NCBI RefSeq assembly: GCF_017309185.1
Contig: NZ_JAEKJZ010000008.1
Coordinates: 151,921-215,920 of the forward strand
DNA from: Roseibium aggregatum
Lineage (GTDB): Bacteria; Pseudomonadota; Alphaproteobacteria; Rhizobiales; Stappiaceae
Length of the DNA stretch: 64,000 bases
Direction: 5' to 3'
Part shown: positions 35,429 through 42,886 of the stretch, one piece after another
Numbering within the stretch: position 1 is the first letter of the stretch
Layout of the letters: every line of letters begins with the position of its first letter
Made by a program: the position numbers and the translations under genes
Notes under the pieces: generated by a model
Databases searched by the model: none
What the model was told of the DNA's origin: nothing
What the model saw: only the letters and a program-made list of their open reading frames with translations

Positions 35429-37009
35429 ATGGCCGGAACCTCAGCAGCCGCGACCGCGCTTGACCAAGACGGTCCGCTCGTATCCCTCAAGAATGTGACC
35501 AAGCGGTTTCCCGGCATCGTCGCCAACGACCGGATCTCGATCGACTTCTGGCCCGGGGAGGTTCATGTTCTGCTCGGCGAGAACGGCGCGGGCAAATCGA
35601 CCCTCGTCAGCATGCTCACCGGGTTTCAGCAGCCAAGTGAAGGCGAGATCGAGGTCGCCGGTGTCCCGCAGGACCTCTCCTCGCCCCAGCGCGCGCTCGA
35701 CCTCGGAATCGGCGCGGTCTACCAGCATTCCATGCTGGCCCCCACCCTAACCCTGGCCGAAAACGTCTCTTTGGGCCGGCCCTGGTGGCAAAAACCCGAC
35801 AGGCGCGGAATTGCCGATGAAATGCGCAAGACCGCGAACTCGGTCGGCATCACGATCCGGCCCGAAGCCCTGACAAGCGCACTTTCGCTTGGCGAACGCC
35901 AGCAGGCTGAAATCGTCCGCGCTCTCATGCGCGGCAGCCGGTTTCTCATCCTCGATGAAGCAACCGCGATGCTGACGCCGAAGGATGCGGAAAAGCTCGG
36001 CAATCTGATGCGGCTGATCGCGCAGGACGGCCGGGGTGTCGTCTTCATTACCCACAAACTCAATGAAGCCGTGGCCTATGGCGACCGGATTTCGGTGTTG
36101 CGCCTGGGCAAGAAGGTCGGCGGTCTGCCGCCTGAACAGCTCCGCGCCATGGACAAGACCGAGGCGCACGACGAGATCGTCCGGCTGATGTTCGGCACCC
36201 GGACAACCGGCAGCGAAGCAACGGAAAACACGCCGCCGCCCCAGCACAAACTCGACGAAACCGAAAAGCCGATCCTGGAGATCCTTGCGCTGGAAGTGGA
36301 TGACGAAGCGACGCCGGTTTCCGGCATCGAACTCAAGATCCGCCCCGGCGAGGTCGTTGGCATCGCCGGTATCGACGGCAACGGTCAGGTGCAGCTTGCC
36401 GAAGCCCTTGCGGGCCAGCGCCCGGTCAGAAACGGACGCATCTATCTGGACGGCGTGTCGATCGAGGACAAGTCCATCGGCGGCCGCCGCAACCTGGGGC
36501 TCAGCTATGTGACCGACGATAGGCTCGGCGAGGGCATCGTGGGCGCTTTCCCGGTGTCGCTGAACCTCCTCCTGAAACAGATTGGGGACGCGCCCTTCTG
36601 GAAGCATGGCCTGGAGCAGCCGGCCGAGATTGCCCGAAACGCGACCGAAAAGGTCGCGGCGTTCGACATTCGCACACCCGGCATCGGCACGCCGGCCGGA
36701 AAGCTGTCGGGCGGCAATATCCAGAAACTCCTGCTTGCCCGCGAACTCGGCGAAAAGACCCGGGCGGTCATATTCGCAAAACCGACCTACGGGCTCGACC
36801 TTCAGAATATCGCCGCCTCGCGAAACCGCATCCGCGAAGCCGCGGACGCCAGAAAGGCGGTTCTGCTGATCTCCACGGAACTCGATGAGCTGCTGGAGCT
36901 GAGCGACCGCATTGCCGTCATGTCGCAGGGGCGCATCGTCGGAATCGTGGACAACAACGAAACGGCGCGCCAGCGCGTCGGAGAACTGATGAGTGGTGTT
37001 GGCGAATGA
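35429..37009 (+). CDS. BMP/nucleoside-type ABC transporter ATP-binding protein
   Basis: 526 residues from the ATG at 35429; the frame is open further left but that part only shadows the binding-protein gene. The first domain has Walker A LGENGAGKST, signature SLGERQQAEIVRAL and Walker B FLILDEATAML. The second has GIDGNGQVQ, signature LSGGNIQKL and a highly altered Walker B, VIFAKPTYGLD, where the usual Asp and Glu/Gln are Ala and Lys. Hydrolysis should therefore depend on the first domain. It pairs with the two permeases that follow and overlaps the first by four bases. Confidence 0.88.
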   Translation: MAGTSAAATALDQDGPLVSLKNVTKRFPGIVANDRISIDFWPGEVHVLLGENGAGKSTLVSMLTGFQQPSEGEIEVAGVPQDLSSPQRALDLGIGAVYQHSMLAPTLTLAENVSLGRPWWQKPDRRGIADEMRKTANSVGITIRPEALTSALSLGERQQAEIVRALMRGSRFLILDEATAMLTPKDAEKLGNLMRLIAQDGRGVVFITHKLNEAVAYGDRISVLRLGKKVGGLPPEQLRAMDKTEAHDEIVRLMFGTRTTGSEATENTPPPQHKLDETEKPILEILALEVDDEATPVSGIELKIRPGEVVGIAGIDGNGQVQLAEALAGQRPVRNGRIYLDGVSIEDKSIGGRRNLGLSYVTDDRLGEGIVGAFPVSLNLLLKQIGDAPFWKHGLEQPAEIARNATEKVAAFDIRTPGIGTPAGKLSGGNIQKLLLARELGEKTRAVIFAKPTYGLDLQNIAASRNRIREAADARKAVLLISTELDELLELSDRIAVMSQGRIVGIVDNNETARQRVGELMSGVGE

Positions 37010-38103
37010 CCAGCGAGACAGCAATCGCGCCTGAATCGGGCGGAAAGGAACGCAAGGTCCGGCTGAACATGCACGACGACCGGCTTCACTTTCTCATCAT
37101 CACGATCGGACCGGTGCTGGCAACGCTTGTCATCGCCAGTCTCATTCTGCTGGCGATGGGCGTCAGCCCGCTGGATTACTACGGCTACATCTTTCAGCGC
37201 GGGGTCATGTCGCCATCCGGCGTGCAGGCGACGCTGACCCGGATGGGGCCGCTGCTTCTGATCGCCGCCAGCCTGATTGTCTGCTTCCGGGCCGGCATCT
37301 GGAACCTTGGAGGCGATGCCCAGTTCATTCTTGGCGCCGTCTTTGTGGCCGCCGCGGGGCCTGAACTGGTCGACGCTCTGCCTGCCTGGCTGATGCTGCT
37401 TCTCTGCCTTGCCATCGGTGCCGCGGCAGGCGCCGTCTGGTCCCTCGTCCCCGCCTTTCTGCGGGCCTATCAGGGGATCAACGAAATCATCACCACGATG
37501 ATGATGACCTTCCTGGGCGGGTCGCTGGCGAACGTCCTGGTCAAGCTCGTTTTTCTCGATCCGGAAACGACCGTCCCGCAAACCCGCACCCTGGCCGTTC
37601 CGGACCGCCTCCCGAGACTGTTCGACACGACCGTTTCCAGCGGCGTTCTGCTTGGGCTGGCAGCGGTTCTGATCGTTCATTTCACGATGAACCGCACAGC
37701 GTTCGGCCTGCGTCTGCGCATCGTCGGCGCCAACGCCAAGGCGGCGGTGCACGCCGGGCTGCCGGTCGCGACCCTGACCGTCATCGTCTTTTCCATTTCC
37801 GCCGGGCTTGCCGGCCTGGCCGGCGCCGTCTCCGTGCTCGGACAAAACGGCAATGTGCGCGCGGACTGGAACCCGGCCTACACGCTGACCATCGTGCCGC
37901 TGGTGTTCCTGGCTCGTTTCAACGGCTTCGCCACCATCGCCTTCGTGTTCCTGTTCTCCGTGCTTTCCATCGGCAGCGAGAGTGCTGCGCGGCGGCTCGG
38001 CGTTCCCAATTACTTCACCCTCGTCACCATGGCGACGTTGCTCATTCTGATGGCGGTTGCCGAAATGATCGACCAGCGCCGAAGCAAGGGAAAGGCGGTT
38101 TAA
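37006..38103 (+). CDS. BMP/nucleoside-type ABC transporter permease
   Basis: 365 residues with about eight to ten membrane segments in the BPD_transp_2 pattern: FRAGIWNLGGDAQFILGAVF, AYQGINEIITTMMM, RLRIVGANAKAAVHAGL and a following glycine-rich helix (SAGLAGLAGAVSVLGQ). Such permeases pair with a second, shorter one in YufP/YufQ-type importers of nucleosides. It overlaps the ATPase stop by four bases and is followed one base after its stop by the partner permease gene. Confidence 0.88.
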   Translation: MTSETAIAPESGGKERKVRLNMHDDRLHFLIITIGPVLATLVIASLILLAMGVSPLDYYGYIFQRGVMSPSGVQATLTRMGPLLLIAASLIVCFRAGIWNLGGDAQFILGAVFVAAAGPELVDALPAWLMLLLCLAIGAAAGAVWSLVPAFLRAYQGINEIITTMMMTFLGGSLANVLVKLVFLDPETTVPQTRTLAVPDRLPRLFDTTVSSGVLLGLAAVLIVHFTMNRTAFGLRLRIVGANAKAAVHAGLPVATLTVIVFSISAGLAGLAGAVSVLGQNGNVRADWNPAYTLTIVPLVFLARFNGFATIAFVFLFSVLSIGSESAARRLGVPNYFTLVTMATLLILMAVAEMIDQRRSKGKAV

Positions 38104-38104
38104 G

Positions 38105-39037
38105 ATGGCGCTCTTCACCGAAGCATTCCTGACGGCTCTTCTGGCCGGGGCGATCTCGGCGGGCATTCCCCTCCTCCTGGTCGGGCTCGGCGAGCAGATG
38201 TCGGAAAAATCCGGCGTTCTCAATATCGGTATCGAAGGCATGATGCTGGCCGGCGCCTATACCGGGTTCCTGATCGCCTGGAAGACCGAATCCATGGGAC
38301 TCGGCTTTATCGCCGGTGCCGGGGGCGGCATGTTCGTCGCCCTGTTCATGGCGGTTCTGTGCGTACGCATGGGCCTCAACCAGATCGTCATCGGCATCTC
38401 GCTGACCCTCGGTGCCGAGGGTGCGACCGCGATCCTTCATCACTTCCAGTTCAGCCGCACCTATCCGCGCCTGCCGGCCACCCTGAAATGGGACATTCCG
38501 GTCCTGCACGACATCCCGGTGATCGGCCCGGCCCTGTTCGGCCGCGAACCGGTCGTCTATTTTGCGCTGATTCTGGTGGCCGTCTTCGCCTATCTCTACC
38601 GCCGCACCCATTTCGGCCTCGCCCTGCAGGCCGCGGGCGACAAGCCGGCGGCTCTCGATTCCTCGGGCGTCGACGTTCTCAAGGTGCGGACCGTGGCGGT
38701 CCTGACGACTGGCGCGCTGGCCGGTCTCGGCGGCGCCTTCATGGCCATTGTCGGTGCCGGTATCTTCGTGCCCTTCATGACCCATGGCAACGGCTTCATC
38801 GGCATCGTTCTCGCCATGCTCGCCCGCGGCCGGCCTCTTTGGGTGCTGGGTGGCGCAACGCTGTTCGGGGCCTGTCTCTCCCTGACCACCGCGCTGCAGG
38901 TCGCCGGCATCGACATTCCGACCGACGTCATCCAGATGCTGCCCTTTGCCGCCGTGATGGCCGTACTGATCGTGCTCGGCAGCAAGGCGAACCTGCCGGT
39001 ATCGCTCGGCACGGCCTACGCCCGGGGGGAGCGCTGA
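38105..39037 (+). CDS. BMP/nucleoside-type ABC transporter permease (partner)
   Basis: 310 residues, hydrophobic, with GIPLLLVGLGEQMSEKSGVL, NIGIEGMMLAGAYTGFL, LGAEGATAILHH and LALQAAGDKPAALDSSGVDV, the pattern of the YufQ-like second permease of BMP-dependent importers. It begins one base after the stop of the first permease and is followed after 50 bp by the aminotransferase gene on the same strand. Together with 34335-38103 it completes a four-protein importer. Confidence 0.88.
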   Translation: MALFTEAFLTALLAGAISAGIPLLLVGLGEQMSEKSGVLNIGIEGMMLAGAYTGFLIAWKTESMGLGFIAGAGGGMFVALFMAVLCVRMGLNQIVIGISLTLGAEGATAILHHFQFSRTYPRLPATLKWDIPVLHDIPVIGPALFGREPVVYFALILVAVFAYLYRRTHFGLALQAAGDKPAALDSSGVDVLKVRTVAVLTTGALAGLGGAFMAIVGAGIFVPFMTHGNGFIGIVLAMLARGRPLWVLGGATLFGACLSLTTALQVAGIDIPTDVIQMLPFAAVMAVLIVLGSKANLPVSLGTAYARGER

Positions 39038-39087
39038 CGAAAATGCCGCTCCTTTCTCCTCTTCCCTGAAACAAAGACCCGAGATCC

Positions 39088-40263
39088 ATGTCCAAGCTCA
39101 GACAGCCGACCTTTACGCTGACCACCGGTCCGGTGAACTGCTACCCGGAAGTCCTTCAGGGCCTCGCGCGTCCGGTGCTTTACGACTATGACCCGGTGTT
39201 TCAGGAGACTTACGAGCGGGTTTCGCGCAAGCTTTGCAAGGTCATGGCGACCGACGAACCGCCGCTGATCCTGCAGGGCGAACCGGTGCTCGGGCTGGAA
39301 GCGGCGGCGGCTTCCGCCGTCTCCGGCGAGGACACCGTGCTCAATCTCGTCTCCGGCGTCTATGGCGAAGGCTACGGCTTCTGGCTTCAGCGCTACTGCA
39401 AGGAGCTTATGGAAATCCGCGTGCCCTTCAACGAAGCCATAGATCCCGCCAGCGTGGAAAAAGCGCTTGCCGAGAGGCCGGATATCAAGGTTGTCGCCGT
39501 CTGCCACCACGACACGCCGTCGGGCACCATCAATCCGGTCCGGGAGATCGGTGAGATCGTGGCGAAGAGCGGCGCTATCTTCATCGTCGACGCCGTCTCT
39601 TCCTTCGGCGGCATGGACGTCCTGCCCAACGACATCAAGGCGGATATTTTCGTGACCGGCCCGAACAAGTGCCTCGGCTGCCCTCCCGGCCTGTCGCTGC
39701 TGTCTGTCTCCGATGCGGCCTGGAAGAAGATCGAGACGAATCCGACCGCGCCGTCGGCCTCCATTTTGAGCCTTTCCGACTGGAAGACCGCCCATAAGGC
39801 GACCGACCCGTTCCCTTTCACACCGTCGGTCGCGGAGATCAACGGTCTTGAGGCCGCGGTCGACCGGTACCTCGAGGAAGGAGCGCAGACGGTCTGGGCC
39901 CGCCATGCGCTGACCGCCCGGGCCTGCCGGGCCGGAGTGACGGCCATGGGTCTCAGCCTTTGGGCGGCCTCGGAGGATATTGCTTCGCCGACCGCAACGT
40001 CCGTGACATTGCCCCAAGGTGTGAGTGATGCCGCGCTCCGTGGAAAGATGCGGGAGACGTTCGGCGTCATGATTTCCTCCGGCCGGGGAGAAACCCATGA
40101 CAAGCTCGTCCGGATCGGCCACATGGGTCCGACGGCGGAACCGCTTTACGCAATTGTGGCCCTGACCGCGCTCGGCGGCGCGGTGTCGGAGCTGACCGGC
40201 AAGGCCTACGATGTCGGCGCAGGTGTCACCGCCGCTATGGAGGTGATTGCCGCTGCCTCTTGA
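39088..40263 (+). CDS. ppaT: pyridoxamine-pyruvate aminotransferase
   Basis: 391 residues of the class V aminotransferase fold. The sequence is strikingly similar to what I remember of Mesorhizobium loti PPAT: GPVNCYPEVLQGL, LYDYDP, GEPVLGLEAAAAS, CHHDTPSGTINP, VDAVSSFGGM, TGPNKCLG, FPFTPSVAEINGL and SSGRGETHDKL all correspond. Lys194 aligns with PPAT Lys197; Arg333 and Arg342 align with Arg336 and Arg345, which bind the pyruvate carboxylate. It converts pyridoxamine and pyruvate to pyridoxal and alanine, the entry step for pyridoxamine in vitamin B6 degradation. It is the last gene of the BMP importer operon. A ureidoglycine- or serine-glyoxylate aminotransferase is much less likely. Confidence 0.85.
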   Translation: MSKLRQPTFTLTTGPVNCYPEVLQGLARPVLYDYDPVFQETYERVSRKLCKVMATDEPPLILQGEPVLGLEAAAASAVSGEDTVLNLVSGVYGEGYGFWLQRYCKELMEIRVPFNEAIDPASVEKALAERPDIKVVAVCHHDTPSGTINPVREIGEIVAKSGAIFIVDAVSSFGGMDVLPNDIKADIFVTGPNKCLGCPPGLSLLSVSDAAWKKIETNPTAPSASILSLSDWKTAHKATDPFPFTPSVAEINGLEAAVDRYLEEGAQTVWARHALTARACRAGVTAMGLSLWAASEDIASPTATSVTLPQGVSDAALRGKMRETFGVMISSGRGETHDKLVRIGHMGPTAEPLYAIVALTALGGAVSELTGKAYDVGAGVTAAMEVIAAAS

Positions 40264-40297
40264 CCAAATCAGTGGAACCGGACTTTTTTTGGTTGGA
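40260..40297. promoter_or_regulatory. candidate GntR operator upstream of the small ORF and regulator gene
   Basis: TTGACCAAAT at 40260-40269, overlapping the aminotransferase stop codon, and TTTTTTTGGTTGGA at 40284-40297 both recur in the promoter region of the catabolic operon at 33592-33643. The second is an exact 14-base match in the same orientation relative to the downstream gene. The region before the regulator is AT-rich and would suit a promoter with autoregulation. Confidence 0.55.
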
Positions 40298-40377
40298 TTT
40301 TCTGGATCGAATGCTCAAAAGGTTCCCTACTCAGGATAAATTCGGTATTTTCTAGCTCAGTTCAAAATGGAGTTCGG

Positions 40378-40527
40378 ATGGCCTTAACAACCACTTCGCA
40401 ACCGATTGAAAAGAAGATGAATTATTCTTCTTATTCAACAGAACTGCGTGAGGAATTTGCCTCGTTCACCAAAGGCAATATCGAATCTTTAAAAGAAAAA
40501 TTTCCGCGGGAGGAAACACTTGACTAA
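40378..40527 (+). CDS. possible 49-residue small protein ahead of the GntR gene
   Basis: An ATG at 40378 has GGAG five bases upstream (40369-40372) and opens a 49-codon frame ending TAA at 40525-40527. The product is hydrophilic and rich in Lys, Glu, Ser and Thr (it starts MALTTTSQPIEKKMN), without a membrane segment or signal peptide. Its end overlaps the TTG start of the GntR gene by eight bases, which would couple their translation. The region is more AT-rich than its surroundings. It may be a small protein or a leader peptide controlling regulator synthesis; no family is recognised. Confidence 0.5.
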   Translation: MALTTTSQPIEKKMNYSSYSTELREEFASFTKGNIESLKEKFPREETLD

Positions 40528-41251
40528 TTTGAGCATGGAAAAAAGTACTCAATCTTCAGACAACGGCACCTCCAATGCCCCCGACGCAGTCCCGAAGAAG
40601 CTCGGAAACCTGATCGAGAGCCTGCGCGACATCCAGCGCAGCGAAGGAGAACTTCCACCCGAGCGTGTACTGGCCGAGAAACTCGACGTGAAGCGGCATA
40701 CGCTGCGCAAGGCCCTGCAGGTGTTGCGGGAGTTGGGGGAGGTCGAACCGGCCAAGACCGGGCGGCGTGCCAATTCTCCGAACGGTACGGTACAGAGCGG
40801 ACGCATCGCCCAGTCGACCAATCCGCTGGAAGTCATGGAAATGCGCATGCTTCTGGAACCCGCCCTGGCGCGGCTGGCGGCACTGCGCGCGTCTCCGGCG
40901 GAGATCGAGCGGATCCTGAGTGCGGCGAAGTCTCCGGCCGGCATGAATCCGAGCGAGGCCGACCAGCTCTTCCACCGGGCGATTGCGGCCGGGTCGCGCA
41001 ACAGCCTGGCCAGCGAACTGCACGTCCTGCTGCACCAGGTCCAGAACGACAGCCGTCTCCGCTTCGCCGACAGCGACAGCCAGACCACGCCGGAACGTGT
41101 CGCGGCGCGTGACGCGGAGCACGAAGAGATTGCCAGCGCCATCGCCCGGCGAGACCCGGACAGTGCGGAAAAAGCCATGTGGGAGCACCTGGCCGTGGTT
41201 CAACGCAAGATCATCAGCCGCCTTGGCGTCGGTTCCGTCGACGCCGCTTAG
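40520..41251 (+). CDS. GntR-family transcriptional regulator (FadR/FCD type)
   Basis: 243 residues from a TTG at 40520-40522 with GGGAGGAAA just upstream. The N-terminal winged helix includes LPPERVLAEKLDVKRHTLRK and the C-terminal helical domain (LEVMEMRMLLEPALARLAAL, then DQLFHRAIAAGSRN) is of the FCD type that binds small acids, often with a metal. It lies between the pyridoxamine aminotransferase and the GMC oxidase genes, so it is the best candidate regulator of the B6 locus. Shared boxes at 33592-33643 and 40260-40297 are its candidate targets. Confidence 0.82.
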   Translation: MTNLSMEKSTQSSDNGTSNAPDAVPKKLGNLIESLRDIQRSEGELPPERVLAEKLDVKRHTLRKALQVLRELGEVEPAKTGRRANSPNGTVQSGRIAQSTNPLEVMEMRMLLEPALARLAALRASPAEIERILSAAKSPAGMNPSEADQLFHRAIAAGSRNSLASELHVLLHQVQNDSRLRFADSDSQTTPERVAARDAEHEEIASAIARRDPDSAEKAMWEHLAVVQRKIISRLGVGSVDAA

Positions 41252-41283
41252 GTCCCATTCCCAACCGCAGAGGTTCATGGTCC

Positions 41284-42837
41284 ATGGAAAAATACGATGT
41301 CCTTATTGTCGGCGGAGGGTCAGCCGGATGCGTTCTGGCGAACCGGCTTTCCGCAGACGGTCAAACGTCGGTCGCCCTCGTGGAAGCAGGGGGCAGACCG
41401 ACGGATCCGGACATCGCAGTGCCGCAGATGTGGCCGTTCATCCAGGGGCGGGATTTTGACTGGTGCTACGAGACCGTGCCGCAGCCGGGAACGGCAGACC
41501 GGCGTCACGCCTGGCCGCGCGGCAAGGTTCTCGGCGGATCGAGCTGCCTGCATGCCATGGCCCATGTCCGGGGCCATCCGGACGACTTCAAGCCCTGGGC
41601 GGAAGCCACCGGCTCGTCCCGATGGTCCTATGAAGGCCTGCTGCCGGGCTTCATCAAAAGCGAGAATTTCTCGGAAGGGCGAACCGCCTATCACGGGACC
41701 GAAGGCCCCTTGCCCGTCTATCTTCCAGGTGCCGATGTCAACCCGGTGGTCTCAGCCTATATGCAGGCCGGGCAATCCCTGGGCGTTCCCAAACTGAGCG
41801 ATCACAACGGCCCCAATCTGATCGGGACCACACCCAACTCGCTGACCATCCGAAATGGACAGCGGGTGAGTGTCGCGGATGCCTATCTGTTTCCGATCAT
41901 GGGCCGCTCCAACCTGTCGGTTCTGTCCGGAACGTCGGTCCTGAAACTTCTGATGGACAAGGGCCGCGTGAGCGGCGTGGACGTCCTGCGGGACGGCAAG
42001 GTCCAGACGCTCATCGCCGACGAATACATCCTGAGCGGTGGCACCATCGCCAATCCCCTGCTTCTGATGCGCTCCGGGATCGGCCCGGAAGAGGATCTCG
42101 CGCGCATCGGCGTGCCGCTCCAGCTCCGGCGCGAAGCCCTGGGTCAGAACCTTCAGGACCACTTGCTCGGAGCGGGCAACGTCTACCGGTCCAAAAAACC
42201 GGTTCCGCCCTCGAAACTGCAGCTTTCAGAATCGCTCATGTATCTGAGCGCGGAAGACATGACCAAATCGGACGGCAAGCCCGACGTGGTACTCGGTTGC
42301 GTGACCGGGCCGAGCGTTTCGGAATGCTTCGAGGCACCGGCGCCCGGTGAGGCCTATACGCTCCTCTTCGGCGTCACCCACCCGACGAGCCGTGGCTTCC
42401 TGAAACCGACCGGCGCCGGCCTTGCCGACAAACCGGTGCTGGATCCCGCCTATCTGCAGACGGAGGTCGACAGGGCGCATTTCCGCCGCGCGCTGGAATA
42501 TGCCCGGGCGGTCGGTCACAGCGAGAACATGTCCGACTGGCGGCTTGAGGAAGTGCTGCCCGGCAAGGACGTCCGGACCGCTGAAGAGTTCGACGCGTTT
42601 ATCGCACGGGCCGCCATCACCCATCACCACCCGATCGGCACCTGCCGCATGGGTGCGGACGAGGAGGCGATCGTGGATGGCAACCTCAAGGTCAATGGGC
42701 TCGACAATCTGCACATCGTCGACGCCTCTGTCCTCCCCACGTTGACCTCCGGCCCTGTCCATGCGGCCATTCTCGCGGTCGCCGAAACGTTTGCAGCGGA
42801 GTTCCTGCAAACGTCGGATCTTCTCGACGTGGCGTAA
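41284..42837 (+). CDS. pno: GMC oxidoreductase, probable pyridoxine 4-oxidase
   Basis: 517 residues from the ATG at 41284. VLIVGGGSAGCVLANRL binds FAD, PRGKVLGGSSCLHAMAHVRG is GMC signature 1 and SGGTIANPLLLMRSGIG signature 2. Near the C-terminus THHHPIGTCRMG gives His447 and His449, and SGPVHAA gives Pro491. From memory, the M. loti pyridoxine 4-oxidase active site uses His460, His462 and Pro504, with exactly the same spacing (+2, +44). That enzyme oxidises pyridoxine to pyridoxal with O2. The adjacent PPAT and importer strengthen this reading. A choline- or alcohol-specific GMC oxidase is the alternative. Confidence 0.7.
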   Translation: MEKYDVLIVGGGSAGCVLANRLSADGQTSVALVEAGGRPTDPDIAVPQMWPFIQGRDFDWCYETVPQPGTADRRHAWPRGKVLGGSSCLHAMAHVRGHPDDFKPWAEATGSSRWSYEGLLPGFIKSENFSEGRTAYHGTEGPLPVYLPGADVNPVVSAYMQAGQSLGVPKLSDHNGPNLIGTTPNSLTIRNGQRVSVADAYLFPIMGRSNLSVLSGTSVLKLLMDKGRVSGVDVLRDGKVQTLIADEYILSGGTIANPLLLMRSGIGPEEDLARIGVPLQLRREALGQNLQDHLLGAGNVYRSKKPVPPSKLQLSESLMYLSAEDMTKSDGKPDVVLGCVTGPSVSECFEAPAPGEAYTLLFGVTHPTSRGFLKPTGAGLADKPVLDPAYLQTEVDRAHFRRALEYARAVGHSENMSDWRLEEVLPGKDVRTAEEFDAFIARAAITHHHPIGTCRMGADEEAIVDGNLKVNGLDNLHIVDASVLPTLTSGPVHAAILAVAETFAAEFLQTSDLLDVA

Positions 42838-42886
42838 ACCGCGAATAGCGAGGCGTCGACGAGAACCGATAATCAGCCCGGAGGTT

